This document shows positions 25,737 to 38,071 of a stretch of DNA of 64,000 bases, piece after piece. The DNA is from Morella rubra (Eukaryota > Streptophyta > Magnoliopsida > Fagales > Myricaceae). The first letter of the stretch is position 1. Each line of letters begins with the position of its first letter. The DNA lies in assembly GCA_003952965.2 (NCBI GenBank), contig CM025851.1, positions 4,363,637 through 4,427,636 of the forward strand, read 5' to 3'. Position numbers and translations under genes: made by a program. Below the pieces are notes generated by a model. The model was not told where the DNA came from and made no database searches. It saw only the letters and a list, made by a program, of their open reading frames with translations.

Positions 25737-28700
25737 ACCATTAATCATAGTTTGGCACGTATCTCACACGGCTTTTCCGCCCTGTCCGTCAATAGTCTAT
25801 GTACATATCCGATATCTCTCTCCTCGTAGTCGCCGGCAGTGATAGTAATCTTTTGGTCTCTCCTGAAAGCCAAACAGCAAGGTTCATATCAAGTTCGTTC
25901 GCTTCGATCTCAATTTCACTTTCCAGGTAGATATAGATTCCCGTTTACTTCTCAGGAATTTACGTTCTTTGTTGTTTTTTGGTATTAGTACTGTTATTGG
26001 TATCATCTTTGTTGTAATCAGAATCAATACATTGCTGCTGTGATCCGTTTGATTTTTCGAGCGATCTGATTTCTGCCTTCTTAGATCAATCGCTCATTTC
26101 GTTCTTAAGAAAGAAAGAAAATAAAGACGCGATTCTCGATTTTCGTGGAGTATTATGCGCTCTACGTGATCTGTACGTTGGTTCGATTTCTTGCTTCGTT
26201 TCGAGCTCTGGTAATTTGCAATATGAGTTATGCGGATCCAGATCCCAATCTTCAATCTACTTGATTCTCTATGTTTTAATGTGCGAAGTGGTCACGCAGT
26301 TTTTGTACCTTTTTTTCGGTTGAACTTGTGCATATACAGCTGTTGATTTGAGTGTTGCTCTGGACCGTAAATTTCAAGAATGTAGATCAAACCTTTTTTT
26401 CCTGAAAATCTAACTACTTTTTTTTTGTCTGCATTGTTGGTGGATACTAGATTTAAGTTAGTGCTGAATATGATTTTTGCGGCAACTTGAGTGGTATCAA
26501 CTGTGCCAATTCTGATCCATTATATTTGTCAGTGCTTATAACAAGTTATTTTTAGGACAAAAAGGGGGAAATGCCTTTGATACCTTGTTATCCTTGATAA
26601 TGGACGTATCAATGATTTCGTTCTGGATATTCCTTTTATTACACGATTGAATAAGAAAATGCAAGTTGGGTGATGCATTCTCCCAATCAAAATGCGACTT
26701 GAAATCCTTTAGAGACAAGAAAAGTATTCCTTTATCCCAGCAGCAATGAGCTTCGAGCACTTATTTTATGCAATTTTCCATAGAAAAGCACTCATCTGTA
26801 TTATGTTTTCCAATTATCTAGAAACTTCTGTATGCCTTGCTTGCGATTAGCTTGTGTCATTTTTTAGGTCAATAGTACAAGTGCAATCTCTCTTGCTCAT
26901 CCACTATCTCTTGCCTGTTTTGTCCACTTAATGCGTTACTTATTATGTCTAGGTTATACTGTAAAATAATTCTTTTAACATTTGAAATCTTGTTGCTAAA
27001 GGCATGGCCTCATATGATGAGCCTGAAGTAGTTGAAAGGGATGTTAAGGACAAAGAGCACAAGGAAGATGACAAAGATGAAAAGGAAGGTGGATTTCTTG
27101 GGAAGGTCAAGAATTTCGTTAAAGACATTGGTGAGAAGATTGAGGGAACTATTGGATTTGGGAAGCCATCAGCAGATGTCGCGGGGATTCACATCCCTTG
27201 TATCAATCTTGAGAAGGCAGAAATTGTTGTTGATGTTCTCATAAAGAACCCAAATCCTGTCCCCATCCCTCTGATTGACATATCATACTTGATTGAGAGT
27301 GAAGGAAGGAAATTAGTTTCAGGATTGATCCCGGATGCTGGGACTATCCATGCACATGGTGAGGAGACTGTCAAAATACCAGTTCGACTGATTTATGATG
27401 ACATAAAAAACACATATGATGATATTAAGCCTGGAAGCATAGTTCCATATAAGATCAGGGTTGAACTCATTGTGGATGTGCCTGTTTTTGGTAGGCTAAC
27501 TCTACCCCTTGAGAAAACTGGAGAGATCCCTATACCTTACAAGCCTGATATTGATGTGGAGAAAATAAAATTTGAGAGGTTCTCCTTTGAAGAAACTGTG
27601 GCAATACTTCATTTGAAATTGGAAAATAAGAATGACTTTGACTTGGCCTTAAATTCTCTAGACTACGAGGTTTGGCTTTGTGATGTGAGCATTGGAGCTG
27701 CAGAACTCGCGAAGGCTACAAAAATTGATAAGAATGGAATAAGTTACATGGAGATTCCCATCACCTTCAGGCCTAAAGAATTTGGCTCTGCACTGTGGGA
27801 CATGATTAGAGGAAAAGGTACTGGTTACACCATGAAAGGACACATAAATGCTGATACTCCCTTTGGAACAATGAATTTGCCCATCAGCAAGGAGGGTGGT
27901 ACTACCCGTCTCAAGAAGAACAGAGAAGATGGTGAGGATGACGAGGATGACGACGAGGTATGTTAGCTCACAAAGTTCTATGTCTATGAAATGATGGATT
28001 GGTTCATTCTGTATTGCTCGATCTATTAAATAGAGACAATATTTAAATATCACTGCTCTAATTTTGCTTCTGTGATTTTTATAGGCTTCCAAATGCATCA
28101 TAGAAACAGTTCCTATCATTTTTTCTTATGCTTTTTGGTGACAATGTAGGTGTCCTCCCTTTTTGTACATGTGTTTGGAAAATGGTGGGATGACTCAGTA
28201 TACATTTGTGATGTGTGGGCAATGAGATAAATCAATAGATACAATGTCAACTACAATGATGAGCTATTTCACTGTTCTTATGCTTGCACAGGAAATTAGG
28301 CAGTGGCATTAATATTTCGACTTCTGGAAGCACCAGAAGAGAAGTAAATATTGGCCATGATCTGGTAGAACGGGAATGTTTAGATGTGCAAGTACAAAAA
28401 ATATGCATTAAAAATTCCCTGGTTTTCAAACGCGCAACAAACCCCCAAGTCGTAGTTATCATAATATAGACTAATAGCTGCAAAATATATGCTCCAAGGA
28501 TGTGCTCAGAATTGAGTGGTTATGATGACAATAAGCAACTCTTGCTCAGAATTCCTCTCATCTGGCTTTTCATCTGCTTCTAGCTCATCCACTTGCATGG
28601 ATTCATCATGACCCTACTTTAAAAATTGACATTTGTTGTATGCCCACTTTATTTCAAAGTTTGGAATGCTGTTACTTTGTTTTCATAACTAGCTGACCTC

Positions 28701-28830
28701 CAATTTGGGTATATTGTAAGACTACTTTTGTGTGGCCTTCTCATGAACTTAGAATTCTTCATTTTTTCTTTGCAGGATTAGAAAAGGCTTTGACAGAGTG
28801 GGAATATTAGTAGCTGTGGTCTTATCTATC
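25660..28830 (+). repeat. 3.16-kb tandem duplication containing the LEA_2 gene, copy B
   Basis: Second copy of the unit at 22499-25659. It lacks the 6 bases noted in copy A and keeps a clean 3' end: a coherent final exon with a stop just after the acceptor, then unique sequence. The coding exon and the antisense and intronic frames match copy A throughout. Confidence 0.93.
27004..28781 (+). CDS. LEA_2 (WHy-domain) desiccation-related protein, copy B
   Basis: The main exon 27004-27957 is identical to that of copy A (318 residues, two WHy-type domains, acidic C terminus). A GTATGT donor follows at 27958 and the last exon at 28776-28781 adds Asp then TAG. The product is 319 aa ending in an acidic run, which is what the family shows (Arabidopsis At2g44060 ends in acidic residues). 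Copy B therefore has the normal 3' structure and copy A the abnormal one. There is no transit peptide or membrane segment, so a cytosolic location is inferred. Its own duplicated promoter and leader intron lie at about 25780-27001. Confidence 0.92.
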
Positions 28831-30089
28831 AGCAGTAGTCCATTAGGCACTTGAACTCAATGTTTTTACCTCTCCTATTGCTGTACGATCCTTGAAAGCT
28901 GAAAGAGGAGTTTTATGTTTGGGTGCTTGTGCTTGTCTTATTGTGGTGTATGTGAAGTTTGGAGCTTCTAAGCTTGCGCCGACCGTATCGTTGAGACCTT
29001 TGGTTGGTAAATGTGACTGTTGACAGTACTAGTGTTTCATGTTTTTTTCCAAGTGCCTTTTTTTTTACTTTCTCTTGACTTCGAGATGAGGGCATTAGGC
29101 ATATATGAATGGGATTGTGTGGGTACCGTCCAGGTTATGGGCGGGATAAGGTTACGGCCTGTTAGTCTAACTTGTCCAGTGAGTGAATAGGTATGCCCGA
29201 TATCCCTTTCATAAGAGAAGCTGTTAATCACAAAATCTGCAGTTCTAGGAATCCATTTCGCTCCAACCTTGTCCCACCAATCAGGAACTTGAAAATAAAT
29301 GGACAAATCCGGACAAGCATTTTTCTCTTAAATCCTCCTGGATTAATTTCTGGGAAACCTGACGTGGGCATGATCGCTGTCATGTTGGTGACCTCCTACA
29401 TTAGATGCCTTCACTTCAAGTGCCTCTTTCTAGTTTAATTTTGTTTTTGCCTTATCACTCTTGCTGGGTAGATTGTTTATCTGTACCAAATTCTCTCCGA
29501 CTAATCCATATTCGTTCAATGGAACAAGCAACTGGCTTTCTCTTTGAAGTTTCGATTTGTTTGGGGGTTCACTTTACGTCAATCCCTAACTAAATGGTAC
29601 TTAAATTTATTGCTATTGGTGAGGACACTTCCTAATTGAACTTGAAGGTCTGTCATTTTCGGTGCTCTGTCCTAACATAGACCACATAAGATATATTAAT
29701 TAGAAATCGAGATGAAGACAGATTAAAAACTGGACCAGACTTAGATGTCTGCAAGTCTGCTCGTGATTATTACAATTGACAATTTTGCTGCTGTCGATAT
29801 TGATGGAGCTCCAGGTGCCGTACCTGAAGGTTGCTTCCATCTTTTGGGACCAATAATTCTATGATGTACCCATCTCGTCCTAATAATCTCACTGGGAAAT
29901 GCTTCTTCTCGTGTCCAGTTTATGTGGGCACCTAAATGGTTACCACCACGGGAGTGTTTCCTGAGTGCACTGAATGGAGATCGAAGGCGATCTCGATGTT
30001 CACTCAACGTGTCGCTGCAGCCACGCAATGTAGATGTGACGTGCTACGTTAGTCAGCAAGTGCGCCCCGCCCGGGACATATTTAGGTAG

Positions 30090-30249
30090 GTTCGTTTGTC
30101 CAAAATTTTGAATATCGAAATTTCGAAAAATTAAATATATTTTAAAATTTTTAATATCTATATAAAATTTCATAAATTTTAATCAATTTTATTATTTAAA
30201 AATTTTTAAATTTTAAAAAATATTTATTTAAATTTTGACAAACAAACGT
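30090..30249. mobile_element. Foldback (MITE-like) element
   Basis: The left end TTCGTTTGTCCAAAATTTTG pairs with the reverse complement of the right end, GACGTTTGTTTGTCAAAATT. The interior is extremely AT-rich. Length is about 160 bp with no coding capacity. The TIR core resembles that of the element at 10078-10298 (TTCGTTTTGTTAAAAT), so the two may belong to related families. Confidence 0.45.
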
Positions 30250-30429
30250 CACCAATAAATAAAAATTGAAATTTTCTCTCCTATTTTTTAGAGTAAAAAA
30301 AATAACATAATAAGTAATAAAGTCAAAAGGGAGAGAATAAACTTTTATTGCCTAGTTAATTTTATTTGATTTGAAAGAAAAAAAAATAATGGTACAGTGA
30401 TAAGACTCGATAATCGAGCAAATTTATAA

Positions 30430-30590
30430 ATATATTTGGATGATGAATTTTTATAAATTTTTGTAAAAGAAAAAAATTAGTTTTATTATTTTTCATAGAA
30501 ATTGAGATAAAATTTTATTAAAGATTAAAATATATTTTTTGTGAACATGTTTAGATAAGAAAATTTTTTTGAAAAAAAACATGGCCCAGA
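30430..30590. repeat. Dispersed AT-rich repeat fragment
   Basis: Shares an ordered series of blocks with 33230-33350: 'gatgaatttttat', 'tgtaaaag', 'aaattgaga', 'aaaattttatt' and 'attaaaatat'. It is most simply a truncated member of the element at 33118-33400. Confidence 0.4.
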
Positions 30591-33117
30591 TCTCTAGTAG
30601 ACCTCTACGTAGGATTCGAGGAAGCTACCAATTTTTATGAAACCAACTTGGATTTTTTCTTCGGGATATCCTACGTCAAAGTTCATTTAAATAGTGTCAG
30701 GCCCTGATCAAATATTGTTTTTTGTTTTTTTATTAGCAATGAAGATGCAGTGATTGTCTTATGCAGGACGTCCAAGATATTTTGATTTCTTATTATATTT
30801 GCAAACACTACCAAACAGATACGTGATCCGGAAAATAAAAGATTTAAGTACGACTTATAAGGCGGGTAGAGGAGAAGCATCAAATCTTATCACTAATCTC
30901 CTCCTGATTGATCATTGATTAGAAATGGCAGGCTGGATAAAAATTGATCTGTATGGGACCCACAGCCTTGTCACTGTGAGCCACTGTCATAAACCCACAG
31001 GCCTCAAGGATAAATAGGAATGCGTGTGCACTTCAAATGCTCCCAAAGTGTATGCCCGTGGGTGCACATCATTTTCCCTCCAACAGCATCGGCTATAGCA
31101 GGCTGGGTCCTAGCTTCACCAGCAGGCAAGCCTTTGCAAATACATAAAAACATTTTGTGAGAAACGAATCTTCACCAACTTCCATCAAATTTGGCTTTTA
31201 ATGACCCAATCTCTGCATTTTGCCCAACCTAAAACAAAGGAAAAAAAGGTATAGCAAGACAATGTTTAGCAGATTTTTGTTTTTGCCTATATGATATTGT
31301 TTACTCATATATGCCACAAGGTCTATGACATTAACTTGCCCAAAAAACTAATATTCTATGCCCATTCAATAAGGTTGCTTTTAGGGTAGGATTAATTTGA
31401 GTTCATTAAAGGCCATATGGGTCTAAAAGGGTATGCGAAAGATACTTCTCTCTTGGTCTCCTCGAATAACAACTAGGGATTAAATATCCGAAAAAAAAAA
31501 TATCTAGCTAACCAAAGTAAAATATTTAAAAGACGTGCCCTCAATGCAATTAAACAAAGTTAAAAAGTGTAATCTTTTTTTGACCATTGAATATTGCCTG
31601 TACGGTCAAGATGGATTAGAGTTCATACAGAGGGCGAGGAGCCGAATCTGGGAAACAGGAATAAAGCATGTAGTAAAGTTGAAGTACCTCGAGAAGGTAT
31701 CCCATGAGTCCCTTGTCCGTCCTTGCTCGGTGACCCAACTTTGAGGCTAAAAGCCCTTTTCCTAGCATGTAGGGTCGCAGCCGATGGTGCATGTTTCTAG
31801 ACACCGAACTTATTAGGCATCATTTTTGAGACCAACATAAATTTATTACGTTATCAGCAGACTTTTTACCCTTTGGGGCTATGCAAAAAACTGTGGCAAG
31901 GTGTTCTGTTTTTGTTTTCTTCTTATATTTATTTATCTAAGTAGTTTTTTTTTTTCCTGTTTTGGGGGCCAAAATTTTTGTTGTGTTTCCAGGTAGTGGG
32001 GGAGGTGTTCTGATGGGTGGTTCATTTGTCTTGTTAATAGAAGAAAGTTAAATCTATTGACCAGCCAAAAGCCAAAAGATGGCATTAGAAATATGGTATT
32101 TAGGGTAGCCCAAGTGAGGGGTTAGGTTAAGGTTTGAACCCGTTGAAACGAGTATCTATCTTGCAAATAGTCCTCTCGTTTGGTCACTGTTTTGCTTTTT
32201 CCAAGCTTGTAGCAGAAGTCCTCAAACTCCACATATGCGTTGGTTGGAAAAAGGTTGCTTAGACTCAATCCACATCCTGGATTCATGCACCTCATCACTG
32301 CTGAAGTTTCTTTTGCCTTGGCCGGTATTCAAGAATTTCAGTATCCCCTGAGTAGCTGCTACAAGGTAGAGACTGAGAGTGTGGTTGGAGCATGAGCGGT
32401 GTTCTGGTGCCCACAGATTCCCCAAATAGAAAATTAAGGTGCATTGAATCCCAAAATGGAAAAGGAAGGGTATTGTGGATGAACTATGAGAGGGATTGCA
32501 AGTGGCTCACAAAAGAAGCTTGCAATGAAAGGCAAGTGGGCCGACCACTTAACACATGCCCATGTTATGGATATGCATAACATTATGCAGGCCATTCTCT
32601 TATGCCCATTTGGGATTGTCTACTCTATGTATGTGCACACTTCACAGCTGTGATTTGCTACCAATTTTAAGAACACCCACTTGACAACCGAATTTTTTTG
32701 AGAAAGCTTGCGAAATAATTTTATTGGGAAAATTTTCAGCACCAAACATAGTAAAATTTGTAAATTCTCGCCCTTACCCCCAATCTATTAAGTGTTTTAA
32801 ATTCGTCTAAAGGTTAAATTTGCAAAGCAAACTTTGCTAAGTCAATACAATGATCTCATCAAATTCAGCTAGATAATTATTAAATCAATAAATCAGTATG
32901 TATTTTACTTGTTTATTTAAGAAAATTCAGGTACCTCTATTTTATCGAAAATGGATGAACTCATACCAAATGAAGAGTTTCTCTCCATTCATCTTTTTTA
33001 TTTTTTTCTCACAATTGTTTGAAAAGAACAGAGTTTCTAAAAAGCTCTAAATCTCTTATAATAATGGCAATAATGCTCTTCTGGGATTTTATACAGTTCA
33101 AAAATTAAATCCCCGAA

Positions 33118-33400
33118 AACATGATTATGTTTGATTAGGTTTTGAAAACTTTTTTTGCGTAATGATTAAGAAATTTTTTTGAGATATGTTTTTTTTAAGT
33201 ATGCTTGAATGAAGATTGTTGTGAGATGAATTTTTATGAGTTATTGTAAAAGGTTTTTTTTGGTTGTGTTGTTTTTCACATAAATTGAGACAAAATTTTA
33301 TTGAATATTAAAATATTTTTTACATGAAAAAAAAATCATGTTTAGATTGAAACATATTTTTAAATAAAAAAGATTTTTAAAATCATTAACTAAACATGGC
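33118..33400. mobile_element. MITE-like element related to 30430-30590
   Basis: Imperfect terminal inverted repeats: the left TATGTTTGATTAGGTTTTGA is similar to the reverse complement of the right end, CATGTTTAGTTAATGATTTT. Length is about 280 bp, AT-rich, with no coding capacity. A second, partial copy lies 2.7 kb to the left. Confidence 0.4.
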
Positions 33401-34100
33401 CACCATTTCAATGCATTCCAATTTAAATTGGACCTAAAACCTCCAATGGACGAGCCTTTCCACCTCGACAAAAATAATTGTTTAGGAGTCTTAAGGGATG
33501 CATGAAGTCAGGGTTGATAGGAGACATGAAGGTTATTCCAACGCAGTGTGGGGAAACACGATGGCCCCCATAGCTAATGAAGATGGACGAGTGAGTCTCC
33601 ATGGAATGATTTCATATTTGAATAAACTTGAAAATGGGGCCCTTAGTATGAATTAACAAGAATAATTAAATCAAGTTTGATGCTGGTATTAATCTTTTCT
33701 AGATGGACACATAACTTTCTAGAGAGAGATTGTATAGAGAGAGAGAAGGTGTCCAAGGGAGGAGAACCTTGGGAGTCGCACAGCCCTCAGTTTCCAAAAC
33801 CAGCAACTTATGCATGTCAGCGACCCACCCCCACTTGGATTTGGAATTCACTGAACCCAACCTGTTCTCCGTCTCTCTCTCTCTCCGTAGTACCAATGCT
33901 GATGACAGTGATAAAGAGCATCCACTTTAGACAGCCCAAAGCTCATAAAAAGCAAGAGGTGCCAATTCCATTTCACCATTCCTTCCTATAACTTCCATAC
34001 CGCCTTTCCAAACAAGAAAGCATAAGACCATTTCTCATTTTCCGTGCTAGTTATCATGTTGGTGAATTTCTTTTGCAATATAGCCTACTGAATAGAAAGG

Positions 34101-35261
34101 ATCCGTGAGCGGAAGAGTGGGGGAGAATCAGACGCAAAAAGTGCATAAGGGGGCCTCTATTTCTTGTTGCCTCGTTCGGAAATTTTCGTCCCGCCACCGA
34201 AGGCTTCAGAAGCTCTATCAGCATCACAGGTATCAATCTCAAAATTCTCTATCCATGGTTTTCCCTATCATCGCTTGATCTCTTTCTCGCACTTATCTAA
34301 AAATGCTAGATTTCATCTCTGGGTATCTTTCTTTTTTCCTTTATTAATGAATTTGTTGGGTTAAGGTGCGAAATTAACGGGGTAACTTGTATCCAAATCT
34401 TGGAGAGACCCTAATTTCATTTCCAATGTAATCAAAACTTCCTCTTTTGGGTTTCATACGTTTTGTACGGATCGTGCTTTCTAACTCTTGTTTTGATATT
34501 AGACGAACAAACTTCGAATATCGTCTCCTTTGTTTGACTTGTGCTAAGCCATTTAATCTAGTTATCTGTACATGTTGTGGTGGCTCATTTTGTTTTTAAT
34601 TTCACATCAGAACTTTGAATCGAGAGAATTACATTGTCGTTTTCGCTACTCTTATCGAGAATGTTGTGTTTGGCTTGTTTGCGGCTTCATTCGATTCTTC
34701 TTTTGCTGATATTTTCATGACCCAATTGTTCGAAACTTGGATTCCAGTTGGATTATTGGGGACGGCGTCTCACGGTTCCTGCATTGAACTGAAGACTGAA
34801 GTTGTGATTCTTGTGGGACAGACCGAGACAAGTGGAAGTGCCTAGAGTATGGAAAAGGTTGGAACAGTTTTTTCCTAAAAGGGATAACAACAATCAAAAT
34901 TTTGTTGCAGCACTAAGTCAGAATCCAGTTTGCCTTCGTAATTGGTGAAGTTTTAAGTTTCGAACCTGGGATCTAATCGATATCAGTCTAAGAAAATCAA
35001 AAGGGGAAAGCTTTCGACCTTGGCGGAGATCCTGTGAGTTGCGGATTTGATTGCGTATTGCTGCTGCAAGAATTCCTCTTCCTCATTTGCCCCAGCATTA
35101 TAAGTATGGCTGCGGATCTCTGAGTTTCGGTGGTTCTTGAAGTTTGGACATTCTTGGGCGGGATATTCCTGGAATTCATTCATAGTGTTAAGCCAATTGC
35201 ACTTTTCGATTGATTCAATCTGATCTGGGTGTGGTGCATTGGGTGGCAGGGTGAATTTTAA
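34101..35261 (+). promoter_or_regulatory. Probable 5' UTR, leader intron and uORF of the ARGOS-like gene
   Basis: A candidate first leader exon ends 'catcacag|gtatca' at about 34229. A candidate acceptor 'ttttgttgcag' ends at about 34911, implying a leader intron of roughly 680 bp. In the remaining leader a five-codon upstream ORF (MAADL, 35106-35123) precedes the main ATG by about 140 bases. All of this is inferred from splice-like strings, without transcript data. Confidence 0.4.
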
Positions 35262-35687
35262 ATGAGTTTTGAACTTCCTGAAGTGGAACTGAGATTGTCC
35301 GAAGGTTTGATTTATTTGCGAGATCATTCTGCAAGATTCATTATGGATGCAAGAGCAAGAAAATTTCCTGGCCCTCTGGATGAAGGAAAAAAGATGGAAT
35401 ATCATCACCATCTCAGTCATCAAGGAAAGAAGATTGAATACCAACGAAGCCTTTCACATGGTAAAGGGAGCAGCAGAAGATTGTTGTCAGCAAATTACTT
35501 CAGCTTAGAGTCATTGCTGTTACTCATCTGTCTCACAGCGTCTTTGCTGATCCTCCCATTGATACTTCCACCATTGCCTCCCCCACCATTCATGCTGCTT
35601 CTGCTTCCTATAGGGATTCTAGCAGTTCTTATGATCTTGGCTTTCATGCCTTCTAATGTGAGGGACATAACATATACGTATGTGTAA
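35262..35687 (+). CDS. ARL: ARGOS-like organ size related (OSR) protein
   Basis: ARGOS/OSR proteins are small plant membrane proteins that promote organ growth and modulate auxin, brassinosteroid and ethylene responses; they are reported in the ER. The product is 141 aa in one exon. The N-terminal 85 residues are polar and basic. Residues about 86-132 are the diagnostic OSR domain: NYFSLESLLLLICLTASLLI, a proline hinge LPPLPPPPFMLL, and a second hydrophobic helix ending LAFMPS. This gives two membrane helices around the proline-rich turn. The ATG at 35262 is the first in frame after a leader that carries a short uORF. I favour ARL over ARGOS because of its place next to SKIP35 and GDI, but the domain alone does not separate them. 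Confidence 0.92.
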   Translation: MSFELPEVELRLSEGLIYLRDHSARFIMDARARKFPGPLDEGKKMEYHHHLSHQGKKIEYQRSLSHGKGSSRRLLSANYFSLESLLLLICLTASLLILPLILPPLPPPPFMLLLLPIGILAVLMILAFMPSNVRDITYTYV

Positions 35688-38071
35688 ATGGTGTTATAAT
35701 GCAAATGCGGACCTCTCTCATCATACAAATTTTGTACTTTCTCAATGTTAAAGAGAAAAGATAAAACCGTTCTTTCATTTCTTATTTATCATTTGGTTTC
35801 CACCAAAAAAATCCAGGCTGCTACGTAGCATTTGAATTGTTGTTGTTCCTTCGATTTTGTGGTCTCTTGCCTGCATGGTTTAATGCAATCCTCCTCTTTG
35901 TGTGGATAATTGGCATCGCAATTGATATGTGCAACTGGTTACGCATTTCGTAAGGAGACTCTGAACATCCTAATCTCGACAGAAGTTAAATTAGTTGAGG
36001 TTCATTTCCTTGCCTGAAACAGCTTGGAAGGACCATTAAGAGGCCAAATCAAGATGGAAACTAACATAATTTCCTTTGGGCATGTCACCGTAACAAATCA
36101 GTTTTGTTGCATTTGTTAGGAGGAAACAAGTGTGATTTTTCTGCTGGAAATGTTTAGGTCTGTGAATAACGTCATTAGAAAGCCCATAAATTTTCATTAC
36201 CAGGGAAATTGTGTTCGTGACTAGTGAGAGGAACATGTATGTTTGGTTCATTTGGCAAATCAACCACTAATACCTTTTCAGAAATTCTGTATTTTTGTTG
36301 GCAATGGAAAGATCTGCAGTTTGGGAGATCATTTGGTAGCTGAGGATCAAGGTCTTGTACAATTCCCATTAGATGTCACAATTAAGAGAGAGACAAACAC
36401 AACAATCCTTAAATGTTGTAGGACCTGCATTACTTGAAGTTTAATTTGAGCAACATTAAATAATGTAAGCTCTCACATGCAACATTCGTTTTTCTCCAAA
36501 TTACATCATGCAATTCAGATAGAGAATTGCAAGGATCTTGAATCGCATCTCATCAGAATTCAAACGATGAAGGTGTAATGTCTACTAAGCAAGTTAAAGC
36601 AGATGAACCTTGTTTGAACATGAGTAGCAATACTTTGGCTAGTATTAATTCTTTTGTTGATAAAGACATAGGTGATCTCTGACCTCCATCTTATTTATGG
36701 CCTGATTGAACCAACCAGCGAGGTTGGAAGAGGAGATTGGGAATGTGGCAGTGACATCATAGGATGATGTGCGGCGTCACGACACAATTACAAGATTCAT
36801 ATCCCCTGAGATAACACCTGCCATTGGGTCACTTACCAAGGAAGCATAGAAAGCAAAGAGTTGGTGTACTTCTTATGGAGCTCACTTTCAAGGAAAGGCA
36901 AGCAACTCTTTTTTTTTAATCATAAAGTGTGATTTAGCAGATGGGATTCGGATATGATCTCCCCCCACCGTCATGTGTCTCTTTACAAAACGAAGATTCG
37001 TACGAAAGGCTACTTTTATTTATAGGTCCGTCTGCAGAAGCAGAATTGGTGGTATGATTCAAGTCCCCGCGTCAAATACCCATGTGAAACATCATCTTTT
37101 ATTTGCAACAAATCTATGGCTTCACTTAATCTGCAACGCCCCTCACGAAAACGTTGAATGTCAACCTCAAAACCCAACGTGGCCACCGCCCATGGAATAT
37201 CTTTCTAGGTGAAACATACGCGCATCCCCATAGTGGATTTCCATCTCTCTCTCGCTCTCTCTCTTCCTTGACCAATTAGAACGACGGCTAGAAAGCGATG
37301 AAGGTGGACAAGTAGGAGATTCCCGAAGCCAACAAATTCGATCAGGATATTTATTTCATCCAATAGAAAGAAGACAGATTGGCTTTTAAAGAACAAATCA
37401 GGTCGGTGATTTAAGTCGCTTTGTAGAAAGTTTAGGCTAAATCAAAATTCATCATTTCACCCATTTCCCAGGTGACAGAACAGGGGAGGAAGAGAGTGGG
37501 GGAGTTTTCACGATCCATATTGAAGGATTTTGGTGGCAGACAGACCATTGCTTTGTTCTCTCAAGTAGGCAGCAGATATCCTTTCTGATGGAAGATTGTT
37601 CTCGATTAGTGGCTCTCTTAACAATATTGTAATCATGGTAAGCTTCTTAATTGCACTTAAAAAAATTGAAACTATTTGCAGGAGTTCGGAGAGTGGGATG
37701 GTGCGGAAAACAGAGGAGAAAGGAGGACGGGGTAGTAGAAAACATGAGGAGAAATAAAGAAAGTGTGCACACCGCTGGTCAATATACACACCCATCATAT
37801 TCCAACCTTGTTGACAATAGTTGCAGTGTGTCTTACACGAGTGATCAACTTTTGCACTTCCGAAAGAAAGATGCTACATTCATTCTATGTCGGATGTAGT
37901 GTGCAGGGAGACTTTTAATGTATAAGTCGATCACATATGATGGAAAGAAAATTGGCAAACCTTGATATAGCTTCACCACCTGACCGCCGGCTAAAAGATA
38001 TTATTTTTATATCTATGGCACATATAGGGTGGAGATAAAAAAGGAGAACCAAAAATCTTAAGGACAAAATC
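35688..38071. other. Intergenic region between convergent ARGOS-like and SKIP35 genes
   Basis: Contains the 3' UTRs of both flanking genes, which converge here. A purine/pyrimidine microsatellite (tctctctcgctctctctct) lies at about 37243-37262. No protein, RNA or transposon was recognised. Open frames at 36036-36437 and 36973-37212 show no family similarity. Confidence 0.5.

Larger units (their letters stand above)
28782..34100. other. Gene-poor region between LEA_2 copy B and the ARGOS-like gene
   Basis: Begins with the LEA_2 copy B 3' UTR (to about 29050). The rest shows no recognisable gene, RNA or large transposon. It holds a foldback element at 30090-30249, a dispersed-repeat fragment at about 30430-30590 and its related element at 33118-33400. 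A CT-rich microsatellite lies near 33870-33890. The part from about 33700 onward may include the ARGOS-like promoter. Several open frames of 60-100 codons occur on both strands, but none resembles a known family. Confidence 0.5.

Noticed and set aside
29037..29306. Minus-strand open frame of 89 codons downstream of LEA_2 copy B, peptide beginning MSIYFQVPDWWDKVGAKW
   Set aside because: It looks protein-like but matches no family I recognise, has no exon partners and lies in the LEA 3' flank.
31535..32600. Possible tRNA or miRNA in the gene-poor region (for example 'ggtttgaaccc' near 32131)
   Set aside because: No cloverleaf, no conserved tRNA B box in context, and no known miRNA mature sequence recognised.
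34983..35444. 153-codon minus-strand frame over the ARGOS-like leader and N terminus
   Set aside because: Antisense to a well-supported gene, with no domain.
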